Assembly (NCBI GenBank): GCA_030490835.1 | Contig: CM059977.1 | Location: 16,711,399 to 16,775,398, forward strand | DNA length: 64,000 nt | DNA from: Annona cherimola | Lineage: Eukaryota; Streptophyta; Magnoliopsida; Magnoliales; Annonaceae | Reading direction: 5' to 3' | Part shown: positions 9,401 to 20,700 of the stretch, one piece after another | Layout of the letters: every line of letters begins with the position of its first letter | How positions within the stretch are numbered: the first letter of the stretch is position 1 | Made by a program: the position numbers and the translations under genes | Notes under the pieces: model-generated | The model's input: only the letters and a program-made list of their open reading frames with translations | What the model was told of the DNA's origin: nothing | Database searches by the model: none

Positions 9401-11975
9401 TTTTAAAATAAGTGGATTTTTAGTAATTTAAAATTACTAAAAATGCCACTGATTTTAAAAAATTCAAAAAAAATATCTAAAAATCTCCAAAAATGATAAA
9501 AATTTATACACATGTTAAATACACTTAGATTAACAGTTGTGTAAAAAAATTTTCAAAAAAAATTAAAAAATGGGTGAAGTACACCCGGGTGCATTGAACC
9601 AACGCCCATTGATACACCTCCTGTATAGGCCGATACACTCATTTTTCCAAAATCCTAGCCAAAATAGCCCGCAATACAATATAGCCAATAGGGGGGCATA
9701 TCGGCCAACATTTGAATCCATGATTCCGACAAAAGCCAACCAAAAGTATAACAAAAGAGAATGAATGGTTGTTTTAATTAATTCATGGGAATCAAAGGTT
9801 ATTCTCATCTTTAGCTTTGAGCATTAGGTGGTGCAACTGTGAAGAGAAGGGGGAGAGTTATCAATGGTTACATACCAGAATATGCTACTGTGGCACCAGA
9901 TGCCAATCTTCCCAAGGCTGATAGCAGATAAAGAATAATAACCACCTTAGGAGAAAAAGTACCATGGGTAAGTACTTGTTACCTTCATCAATATTCAATA
10001 CCACTAAATGGAAACAAAACATGCGACAAAATATGTTGTTAACTTAGAAGCATGAATGTTTCAATGGATATTGTTCTTAAGTAATCAGAAAATTTTAAGC
10101 TGGTGCCTAGACAGGGGATGATTTTAGACTTTGGGATGGGAACTTCAGATGCAAGCATGATGTCGCCATAATCAAATAAAAATAAAATAGACCAACTTTT
10201 TAGTGGAAAATATAGTGTTGGTGATAGGAAAGATAAGGTTCACGGTGGTACATAAATGTCATATCACGTAAAAAGAAAAGAGTTTTCCATAACAAATACA
10301 CATATAGTCACTTAGAAGGATGGTGCACCCTTCTGTTACTTACTCATAAGATCACAATGGGGGGGGAGGAGAATTCAACAAGATGAAGCTTTTCAACTGT
10401 GTGTACACAAAAAAGGCAGGAAATAGAGTTTCCTGCGAAGACTGGATTACACTGCCCATCAAAGAAGACATGACATCTACTTGTAAATGAATCTACAATA
10501 GAATTGAATCCCTTCACTAGACAGGACTGAATACAGCTGAAATGTAGGTCATGTATGAATACATAATGATTTCTACAGTGACATGCTTCAGAAGCAGAGT
10601 GCCTTTTCTAAACTCCGAAGCCATCTATGCCTTGAGAAGCCCAAGAAACAATCTATTTCTAGAAACAAGAGAACTATTCATAAGAAACACTTTTCTCCTC
10701 AGAATTACCATTGCCAAACCTAACCAAACCCCAAAAGGGATCTTAATAAACTGATAGCAATCCCAATTGCAGTGTCAAGTGTGGATCCCCAACTGAATCA
10801 TCACAGTCACTGCATGGCCCCATTCAAGTTGTAACAGAGGTTACGAAAGTTTGGTGATGGCACAAACAAAATGGAAGCACCTCTGCTGACTCATGTAGAA
10901 CAATGAGGACACTTTTTTACTGCCTTTCTAAACTTTTGCCTTTGAAGGATTTTACTTATTTTTTGTAACTTCCTATTAAAACTACCAAATGAACATCCAG
11001 CATATGATTTGTTTGGAACCTCCTGTCGTTTGTTGTTTTAGAGATTTGTTGCCGTAATCTGAGGAAGGAGGAAATTCAAGCAGAAGAATCCCGAACAGCA
11101 TATGCAAAAGGATATATCTTACTATTTTTCATAACATCTATCCCTACGGAAAGAAGACATCTAGACTTCAATTCCTACCAGCACCAAAGAAGCACGAAAA
11201 ATAAAAGATGCACGGACGGTTACCTTAACAAATAGCCTTTTGTCATGACCAGCGGCAGCCACCCTCAGCACTGACTCAGCTGCTCCTATTGTATTAGCCA
11301 TGCACGCAACAATCCCATTGGCAGCGTCCTGAGAAATCTGCCACTCCAGAGGATCCACAGGCACCCTGCACCCAACACATCGCGGTAACTAGCTTCAATT
11401 TGTAAACCTTTAAAATCAATCAATAGAAGTTTGTAATTCGAACGGAAGAAGTCTAATCCTATCTCCATTCCATCTCCTTCCAGAACCTGGTAATTTCTGT
11501 TGCTTATTCATCAAACAAAACGAAATGAAGGGCTAACGATAAGGAAAAATTTCCGCGAAAACCCAATGATTTGTTCAGAAAGGTTCGTCGAGTTCTAGTA
11601 ATCAACACATGGTACGCTTAGAATCGACAGCACCTACCAATTTTGATCAAAAAAGCAATAAAAATCGGCAGAAGATAAAACAGCACGAGCAATAGTTATG
11701 TGATAAGACCGGCGAAAAAGGCAATACTACTGATGAAAGAAATGCCTCGGCTTTGAGTGTAATATGCCAAAAGAGCTCTTGAGATAGAGGAATTACGAGA
11801 TGTTCATCTGCCGGAAAAGCATGCCGAGGATCGCCAGGGAGCAGAGAAGGACGATGAAGACGTCCGATACGAGCGATACCACGCTCGAATTCCGGTACTC
11901 GCAGTGATAGTACACCAGCGTCCCGCAAATGAATAGCACCAACGGCTTCCCAATTTCCGTGCTCCGGAGATCCAT
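6463..11975 (-). CDS. RTNLB: Reticulon-like protein (RTNLB22/23 type), four exons
   Basis: A reticulon-family protein of 171 residues; these insert hydrophobic hairpins into the ER membrane and help curve tubules. Exons on the minus strand are 11797-11975, 11224-11365, 9876-9945 and 6463-6587 (516 nt in total, in frame). Exon 1 (MDLRSTEIGKPLVLFICGTL) starts with a membrane segment, then SLVSDVFIVLLCSLAILGML. Exon 2 has VPVDPLEWQISQD, TIGAAESVLRVAAAGHDKR, typical of the short plant B22/B23 subgroup. Exon 3 gives VVIILYLLSALGRLASGATV, and exon 4 gives GLCLFCLYIFV then a polar tail (LLKRRDSLSSTPDNKQS). All junctions are GT-AG. Introns are 431 bp, 1278 bp and 3288 bp; the last carries repeats. 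The start is the first ATG of the reading frame, below a GGGA-rich leader. Subgroup assignment is from memory of the family and is the less certain part. Confidence 0.9.
7108..7261. repeat. Two-copy 77-bp tandem duplication in RTNLB intron 3
   Basis: Copies 7108-7184 and 7185-7261 are almost identical (one A/G difference seen in aaataaaatgtg versus aaataaagtgtg). Both begin catggtagaatccaatttgg. The low divergence suggests a recent event. Confidence 0.9.
8435..9730. mobile_element. Candidate element with cgatac-rich ends, interrupted by a fold-back MITE
   Basis: The left part (8435-8530) and the right part (9210-9240, 9605-9730) share repeated motifs such as gccgatac, cgtatcg and atatcgg in AT-rich DNA. 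The fold-back element at 9248-9601 sits inside the right part and splits it. The ends are only weakly inverted (ggaatatcgg left, gccgatatgc right) and no target duplication was found, so the limits and class are uncertain. Confidence 0.35.
9248..9601. mobile_element. Fold-back MITE with long terminal inverted repeats
   Basis: The two ends match as inverted repeats: tggttcaatgca on the left and its complement tgcattgaacca on the right, followed inward by cccgggtgtacttcaccc in both arms. The left arm has about 9 extra bases. The pairing continues through AT-rich DNA almost to the middle (aagtgtatttaatatgtgta left, its complement right). The short direct repeat acgc flanks both ends. No coding capacity. 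It sits inside a larger repeat in RTNLB intron 3. Confidence 0.8.
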
Positions 11976-12060
11976 CGATCTCTCTGTCTTCTCCTCTGCT
12001 TTCCTCTCCCCTCCCTCCCTCCCTCCCTCCCTCCTACTCCCGCGTCGTCAGCACAAGAGG
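11976..12060 (-). promoter_or_regulatory. RTNLB 5' leader with a GGGA polypurine run
   Basis: Directly upstream of the RTNLB ATG the minus strand has a GA-rich leader with about seven tandem ggga units (12005-12034 on the plus strand reads ctccctccc...). Such GA/CT-rich stretches are common in plant core promoters and leaders. I saw no clear TATA box. Confidence 0.4.
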
Positions 12061-12204
12061 AACGGAAATTTGGCAGCCGCGTAGCGGGGCGGGCTTTGGG
12101 GCAGGGGCGCAGCTCCGGTCTGTCCGGTTCGGATCAATGTCAACTCTACCTTGCCACTTGATTAGTCTACTTACCCTAGCCATTACTTTTTGTACATATA
12201 CAGA

Positions 12205-12496
12205 GGGTGTGTTTGCTAATTTGTAAAACTTTACATGAAAATTTTTTTTTACGTAAAAGTTGTTAAATTATTAAAAAATGATGTGATATTGTAAAGGTAA
12301 TGATGATGAGTAAAGAGAATAAATTTAAAATAAATAGGTTAGTTGTATTGGTAGTTGTGTAGAAATGATTGAAAAGTAGGGTTATTGTATAGAAAGATGT
12401 GTAAAAAATAATTAAAAAAAGAGTAATTATAAAGAGTGAAAAGTTTTAGATTGAAAAATTTTAACTGACAATTTTTGTAAATTGCCAAACACACCC
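12205..12496. mobile_element. GTGTGTTTGG-type MITE upstream of RTNLB
   Basis: Ends are gggtgtgtttgc and its near complement gccaaacacaccc. The AT-rich interior (agtaaagagaataaattta) is shared with the copies at 1476, 13507, 51491 and 63873. The inner edge is about 230 bp from the RTNLB start codon, so it may lie within the promoter region. Flanks aga/ata fit an eroded 3-bp duplication at best. Confidence 0.7.
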
Positions 12497-13506
12497 ATAA
12501 TTGATTATAATTAGCATTAATAAGTGAAATTTATATACAATTGGTTAGCATTTAGAATTGAAATTTAAATCACTAAATGCATATATTGCTTTTATAATAT
12601 TATATTTAACATAGTAAAATATATCTACACGAGTAATAAGATAATATAATATTCATGAAGCTAATATCAATTCAAAAATAAAAATATTTCCGTAAATTTA
12701 ACTTTTAAAAACTAATGTAGATAATCAGTTTTATTTTATGATGTCAAATTTTAAGCAGAATGCAATTAATATATCTTTTAAATGATTCACTTGCTAAAAA
12801 GAGCGACTCTCGCCAAGAGCATTGGCAATGTTCCCAACCACTCGTGTTTGCGTCTTTTCATCGTGTATGAGTCTTTATATATATTTATATATGTCTCCTT
12901 GTATGCGAGTTGTGAATTTGTCCCCTAACATGGGATGGAGGATTTACCTAAATGAGGATGGTTGATATGTGTGGCTTGTTGTAATTAATATGATCCATAT
13001 ATTTAAAATACTTTCTAATAAAATATATATATATATAGTGCCCTAATGTGCTCTCATCAATCCCCACCTTGAGACTTTTCTAATTTTTATTTATGTTATA
13101 GCTCTTAAGATTTTGCAGTAAACATGAAGAGTATAAAGGTTCGTAAAATTCAATTTGGATTGAATTTCTAGTTAAAATTTAGAAATCGATCAATAGATTT
13201 TTTTATTGTTTTATTTGAAAGCTACATATTTACAACTTAATTATCTAGAAGTACATATTTTTCCCATTGAAAAACCACTCTCTCGAAAGCGGGGAACAAC
13301 TCCTCAACTTAATTAAATATGAAGACATGGGGGACATTTGCTAATGGGCGAGATTTCATTTGATATTGAGAGTTATAAGTTAAAAATTTTGCATTAATAT
13401 ATAATAATACTAAATTACATGAATAAAAATAATAATACATAGCTTAACTATTTTTTTAAATATATAGTAATATATAAACTTCAATTGCCAAGAAGATAAT
13501 TGTGAT

Positions 13507-13785
13507 GGTATATTTGGAAAGTAATAAAATTTTGGATAAAAAATTTTTAGTTAAAAAAAATTAAACTAGTAAAAAATGATGTAATATGATAGCGACAATG
13601 AAAATGTGCAAAAAAGAATAAAATAAAAATAGATAAATTAGTTATACAGATAATTGTATAAAAATAATTAATAAATATGATAGTTGTAATGCGTAGGAAG
13701 ATATTAAAAAATAATTTAAAAATATAATAGTCATAAAAATTTAAAAATTTTAGTTTAAAAAGTTTCTATTAAAAACAAACGTACC
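13507..13785. mobile_element. Diverged GTGTGTTTGG-type MITE
   Basis: It begins atggtatatttgg and ends aaaacaaacgtacc. Its interior (gcaaaaaagaataaaataaa, then a block of aataattaataaatatgat) matches the family consensus seen at 1476 and 12205. The termini are decayed. Confidence 0.5.
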
Positions 13786-14189
13786 TCTGATAAAAAAACG
13801 TATCCTAAAGGAATGGTCTAGAATGTTCTTTTGTATGTTTAAATTAAAGAATTATTACTGTCGATTACTTTCGTCGATAATAAATGCTGCAACAAAATTA
13901 TTTATCTTAAGACGCTTAACATAAATACACAATACAGCCAACAATATTTTTTATTTAAATAAATACGATAACTACAGTTAAGCTTATCGTATGTCCTAAA
14001 GTAACATATTGATCATACAGCGATAACAATTTTATTATCATAAAATCACATCCTTCAAAATGAATGATTTATAAAAAAAAAAGTTTGATTAGAAACGCAT
14101 AAAAATAGACAATTTAGTTTTTATTTTTTTAAATATGTGGATCCCGGTTACAAAAATAATTTTTATATAATATTTATTGGGACATGTTA

Positions 14190-14530
14190 CAACGCACTTG
14201 AGGTGCACTTAGCTTCGATATACTTAAGTGCAAAAACTCATTTTTTAAAATTTTTTTGAAATTTTTTTATATAGTTGTTAATCTAAGTGTATTTAACAGA
14301 TATAATGATTTTTTAACCATTTTTAGATACTTTTAGATATTTTTGATTTTTAAACTCAATAGCATTTTTATAAATTACCAAAATATCAAAAATAAAAAAT
14401 ATCTATAAATCTCTAAACATGATAAAAATTAATACACATGTAAAATATAGCTAAATTAACAATCATATAAAAAAAATTTAAAATTTTTTAGAAATGGTGA
14501 AATGTAATGAGCGCATTGAGGGTGAATGCA
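14190..14530. mobile_element. Fold-back MITE, 14.2 kb
   Basis: The arms are inverted: the left arm carries gttaatctaagtgtatttaa, ccatttttagatac and tagatatttttg; the reverse complement of the right arm carries gttaatttagctatatttta, tcatgtttagag and tagatattttt. The outer ends (caacgcacttgagg and ctcaatgcgctcat) also pair imperfectly. Same core family as 9248-9601. Confidence 0.65.
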
Positions 14531-14634
14531 CATGAGGAATTTCTCAGCCCCGATATTTATTTTGGTTTGAACAATTCATCGATTTTGATCATCTACAAGA
14601 AAATTATTAAAATGCTTGAACCGTGTTGTTGAGC

Positions 14635-14642
14635 TTTATAAA
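14635..14642 (+). promoter_or_regulatory. Candidate TATA box of NOF1
   Basis: The motif tttataaa lies about 117 bp before the NOF1 ATG, in a GC-poor block just before the CT-rich leader. Position fits a transcription start near 14670. Not proven. Confidence 0.4.
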
Positions 14643-14758
14643 CGATAGCTAGTTAGGGGTTTTGCGTTTTTAATCGAAAGCGCAGCGATCTACTCTCGTT
14701 CTCCTCCCGCGCTTCTCTGCCGTTGCCGCGCTTGCCGCAATCCTCCTCCTCACCCAAC

Positions 14759-17700
14759 ATGCCAAAATTCAATACCAGAAGAAAAGGTAGCGACATATTT
14801 TCCATTCCGTTTTGCAATCTCAAGCAATCTGCATCAATTTTCCATCTTTTCCCCCGGCATTGGTGGTGTTGATCTCCAAACTTTAGCGATTACATCGCTT
14901 GGCTTTTATTTGCTTCCCGGCGTTTTCTGCAGTGCTTGAAGCGGGTCGGATGGCGATCCTTATTTTGTCAATTTTTTGGGAATAACTGTTATTGTTTTTT
15001 CGAGTCTGATGAGGAATATTGAGCTTCTTAAACAGGCATGAAGAGGCCTGGAAGGTCTGAGTCAGAAGGTAGTATTCAGCGACGGAGAATGAAACATTCT
15101 GCCAATAGCCAACGTGCACGCAGCCCATCTCCAACTTCTTCCTCAGGTATGAAAACTATGAGTTTTGCAAAACCCAAATGCAGCTGCAAAGTTTTTGCTC
15201 CTGTTGAATAACGTCCTTTTTTCCCTTTCTTGGCATCCGTATTCCTGCAGAAACTTCTCAGATACTAATTGATACTACCAGTCTAATTTCTTACGTCATT
15301 TCTATCCATTTCTCTTACTCAAGTGAATAAGCAAGTTATTCATTTGATGTTGGTAGCATATTGAAGCTCGAACTACAGTTCTTTGGCTGTCCTTGGTGGA
15401 AAATAATCATTGCTGATATTAATTTTATGTCGTGCATAGATGCAGGGCATTCGTCTGAGGATCGGTCAGGAATTGTCACTTCTGAAGAAGAAATTGTCTC
15501 TAAAGAGCCTTCGATGTATGATGGCTTGCTAATGGCACTTCAATCTGGTAGCAAGTCTTTTGCTGAATTGTACAAAAGGAGGTAAATTTCCATTTTCTGA
15601 TGTGGGAATTTTTAATAATTTTGAATTTTGCATCATGTCAAGAGCTTTGCATCATGTACAGAGGTATTGGTCATAAATATGCTTTTTCTCTCTTCCTATA
15701 ATTTTTGTTCATCTCAGGTCTCGTCAATGCACTTGCAAGGACTTGTCTAATCAATTGATAATTTGGTTAATAATTTATACTTCTATTGTCTTCAGGCAAA
15801 GAGAACAGGAAGGTAGAAGTGACTCAGACAAAGATACAGACAGTGATTCTCCAAGTTCTTCTGATGAAGAATCTAAAGATGATGACGGTAAAACTATTCA
15901 ATTGATCTTATTTCAATTCCTTACAGAGTCCTGCTTTTTTATGGCTTTCATTTTCTATATCATACAGTTTTTTCTGTCTATTTTTTTCTTGTATTTTGGG
16001 TAAAAAACACATTTGGATGTCAAGGTTCTTAGTTTGCAACAGAATCATAATTCATGGGTGTGTGCGCCTAAATAGTTTTATTGCTATTTAAATTTCTTGG
16101 TGGATTTTTGTTGTTATACTGTTGAACAGTCCAAGTGTGAATATTATTTCCTCTCAAGAAAGTTTTCTTTGATAAATAGCATGCAATCTCACATACTACT
16201 CCCCCTTTTCTTATGTAGTGTGATAACTAAAACATGGATATTTTATGTGGATAGACATTCTTGGAAACAAAATCCAGGCCCAATCCTCACCAAGGACAAG
16301 AATGAAGCCTGAGTCCCAGTTATCATACTAAGTGTATAAGCAATAGTTAGCACCAGTATCCAGGGACCAATACAGTTAAGTGATAGTAAGAATGCTTGGG
16401 GAAGGTAACATGGATGTAAATGCATGAAAAGTGCTTTCAATAGGCAATAGCAAAGTGGCATGAAAATTTGAGTTCCTAGCTTGACTATTGTTCCAAGTAG
16501 TTAAGTTAGTTGTCTCTTCTCTAGTAAGTGCAACTTCCCAGTGCTCTACTAATCTCTCTTTTGCCTTAAAATTAGAAATCTTTGAAGGAAAACTTTAAAA
16601 AAAAAAAAAAAATCTTTTCTTGGCTAGTACATACTAGCTCGACTTCATGAATTTCCTCAGACATGTGGCAGGTCTTTGATTGATTTGTGTGATCCAATTC
16701 TGAATTAGAAGTTCAAGGTGAGCACTTGCTGGACTGTTTCAGGATATGTTACTTCGTCCACCCTGTACTTTCTAATTTATTTCTCTGTTGTTTTCTGATT
16801 TATTAGCAACTGCACATGCTTACATCTCTCTCTCTCTTCCCCCTCCCCCCTTTCCTCCCAACCTTTTGCCAAAATGTTTGACTCAACTAATACAAAACTA
16901 AAAAATCCTTCCGCCCCTTTAATCCATCCACATCAGAGAACCTCTTGGTTAGGATCAGTAAGTTGTTGGATCTTTAGTTATGTTTTTGATACTCGTTGGT
17001 TTTTGAAAGTGCGAAAGCTCTGGCTCAAGTCATTCTTATTTCTTTCAGTTCTCATCGTTTTCTTTGAATGCTTGTTCAATAAGCATTATTTTCATAGAAT
17101 GTTGAATTTTCTCCTGGAATTAAAGCTTTCTGGTTACTGACTAATTTTGATGTGTGAATGCATGTCTTCCTGGATCAAGTTGTCTTCTGTCCAAAAGTTG
17201 AACTATTCTTTAATCTTATCCTTTCCCAGGATCTGAAGATGATTCTGATATCCAGCAAATGGAAAATGAACAAAACGAGAATAGTCCTAATGATCTGGTG
17301 GAAGAGGCTGATATGGAAGACGATGATGCTACCTCATATGAAGATCAAGAGAATGATTTGCAAAGCAATGGCCAAGTGGATGCCGATCCATCAAATAGCA
17401 CAAGGTTTTTATCTTAGTTCACTTGTTGAATTTCTTTGTTTTTCTTTTTCTGAATATTTTGTGCTTGTCTTAGTAATTCGTTCATTTGTTGATAGTATAG
17501 TAAATAAGCAACATGTAGGCATGAATCTGGTCCTCAACATTTTTTTTGATAAATGGTTAGTAAGTGCATTGTTACATACAAAATGTTTCCTCTTGACTGT
17601 CATGAACTGTTTTTTGACAAATTGCAATTAGGGTCATTGAAGATGTTTAGCATCCTTCTTCTAAAGGAGCTTCTATGCCAATGTCCTTGGAAGCACACAA

Positions 17701-20700
17701 AGCAAACATATTGGAAAATCATTACTGCGATTTGGACTTGGCATTGAAACATAGTAGCATTTGCAAGCTATGCAAGGAATATTTGATTTGCACCTAGAGT
17801 TTTGAGATGGAGATATGGATGTGAAAACTAACGAAAGATGGTCAAGAAAATCTATGACCAATCCAACCATCAGAACCATTCAGGTGATCATCTTTAGCCA
17901 AATCAGTGAGCAGATAATCAATCCAGTGTGATCAGTGGGCAAATTGTTATAAAGGATTGTTATGAAGAAAATTTTGAATTCCTATGGTTTGTACGATTTG
18001 ATTTGCTATAGATTATATTAGCTAGACTGAGAGAATAAATTATGTTACTTTGTAATGGCTCGCTTTGATGAATAGAAAGATGTTTGAATAGTGTTCATCT
18101 TGTTGCCACTCTGTTAGGTTTCAAGCACGCAAAGATTATGCAGATCAAAGACTTCTTGGATTTCTTATGGTTGCTCTAAATAAGATCTCTAAGAGCACTG
18201 CACATTTTAGACGGATTTTGGTCATTTTCTTTTTAGATATTGGGGTTTCACTGTATAGGAAGGATCCGAAGAAAAACCTTTAATGAGCCTAACAATCTTG
18301 TGACTTTCTTCTTTTCTAACTTACTCTACATCAGATGGTGTAAGGTTTATATCATATTTTTCATTATTGCAGATCATAGTTCTTTCTGAAAGGTTCAACA
18401 TGTCTTTAATAGGCTTTTAGCGAGTGACAGATTGAGTGTATTTGGTTATTTTATTCATAGACTCTAACATCTGTGATTACAGAAGGGGGTCATAATGTTT
18501 AAACATTTCAAGAGTGTTGGAGATAGTCTTCTTCCCTGTGGTTCCAAGGTCTACGCAATTGTTGATGATGAATGAGACTTGGAATTAGTGTTAAATTCAA
18601 TGACAAGCAGAACATGATGGTCTGATCCTCTTGGGGGACAAGGAGCTTTTGAGATTTGAGACATCTTTTCTTGCTATTTATTCTTACAGCTCCTTCAGTG
18701 ATCACCTAGGACGAAAATTATCAGAGGCAGAGGTCGAAGATTTGACAAAAAGGAAATGCAAATTCAAATGGGAGGTGCCTGCTATTAGCATATCATCAAT
18801 GTCAAAATGGGTTGGAACAGGACACTGTTTTTTGAAGGTAAACTCTCCATTCAATGTTGGAGGAATGGTTTTGAATTTCTATCCCCTTAAAATTAATATT
18901 TGTCATTCTCTAGCTCTCACATCTCAATGATGTTCCCCTTCTTAACAGCTAACTCATTGTCCATTTCGTACCTTTTAAGGATATCATGTAATTTGCACTA
19001 AAAACTTGAATGTTTGTGCTTTGGGTAGTTGGCAGGATACGTGCTGAAAAAATTGAAGGAAATATTACCTCCATTTCTTTTACTAACAGAAATTTTACGT
19101 GAAGTATCCATGGTGTACAAGATTCAGATCTTCCTTAATATGTGGCAATACTATCAAATTTTAAGAAGGCATTTCTACATGGATACCATATCTGGTTTTG
19201 CTGATTCTGGCTATATGCATTATCAATTATGCTAGATATTCCTTTTCCTTGTTCAATTTTGAACAATGAACCATCGTTTAGAAGGTGAAAATACATTATA
19301 AATAATTTTACTTTATATAGGAGCTTGATAAGGATTCTACAAATGGTCTCAAACAAAGACTTCATAAGCATTGGCAAGAAGTTTACAAGACTTCAGGTGG
19401 CACTGACTTTCATTCTTCTAGGCAAAGAGCATTCTTCTTATGTTGTAAGTTATCCTAGCTCCTGACGCGCGCACCCCCCCCCCCCACCCACACACCCACC
19501 CGCACCCGCACCCCAACCTACACAAACACACCCACCCACCCACCCACCCCTCTACTCACTCACCGACACAATTTTTTTTTTTTTTTTCATCATTAAGGAA
19601 GGCAAGGGTTACAATATGCATGTTATCTTGCAAAAATACACCATGATAAATTATTACAGTAGCAATATATATTTTTGTGCACTATATTTTCTATCCATTG
19701 TGGTCTATATTTTTGGGCTAATATCAGATTCTTGTTATTCATGTATCCGAAGTATGTCGTAATATGTTGTGTTCCGTATTGGTGCTGTCTGTATATGGTA
19801 TTTCTTGGTTTAGGATATATTGGGACACTTTTTTGGTTCCTTAAACAAATTGTTGCAATCAGATAATGTAAACTTTTAGATAATTGCAAAGAAATTTGAT
19901 ATTCATTCTATTCTTCTGTATTTGTCAGCTGAATTTGAATTTTTAGATTTTTAAAAAATCCTTTTGATGTTTTGTGAAGAACTCCATTTTCATATGGTTC
20001 CCATGCAATCTTTAATGCAAATCATAATCAGCCAACTGGACTCATTGTTGTGGTTGGGTCAGATTTCTGCACTTGAAGGTAACTGTGAGTCACAAGGAAG
20101 CAACCACAAGCAGTCTACTCACTTTCTGGAAAAGTTTTAGTGGTTAATGCTGTCTTCCCAGCATGGATGGAATGAGTACGGGACAGGGATGTAGGATGTA
20201 GGATGTAAGAAGCGTTATTATGTGTTGGGACTGGGAAAAGTTGTATTATAAATGAAAAATGTAAGTTATTATTTTTTGGGATTTTGGGAAATTGGAGATT
20301 CCATCCCCTTCTGATCTCATCCCTATCCCATCCGAGGTATGAACAAAAAATGAGTTGATAATGATGGAGTCCCACCTGCCATACAATGATACCATATTTC
20401 ATAATCTAGTTTAGCACGCATTGACATTTTTCTCAATTGAAGAGTAATATGTTTGATTTGTGTGGTGCTAGGTAATAGTTACCGTGATATATTACATTGT
20501 AACAAGAAGCCCTTTTATCTCAAAGGTTCGGAAGAAGATTCAAGTATCATGGATGCGTACATTATGCATGTTGTATGTTCACATATCCTTGTCATCTCAT
20601 GCCGTTAAGAATTTGTATATTGTACCCACCTGCAATTTAATGCTTTGATTCTTCTGATTGGTATTGGATTCTGATGAATTCTCTGATGTTCGTTTATTCA

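Larger units (their letters stand above)
12497..14634. other. AT-rich spacer between divergent RTNLB and NOF1
   Basis: No gene is visible. It holds a diverged GTGTGTTTGG-type MITE (about 13507-13785) and a fold-back element (14190-14530). An (AT)n run occurs near 13024-13037. Confidence 0.6.

Noticed and set aside
9248..9601. MicroRNA precursor
   Set aside because: The hairpin is long and AT-rich, and the same core recurs in several elements; a fold-back transposon explains it without assuming a miRNA.
19472..19550. Regulatory CA-rich element in NOF1 intron 7
   Set aside because: It is irregular simple sequence with no conserved motif; kept only as a repeat.
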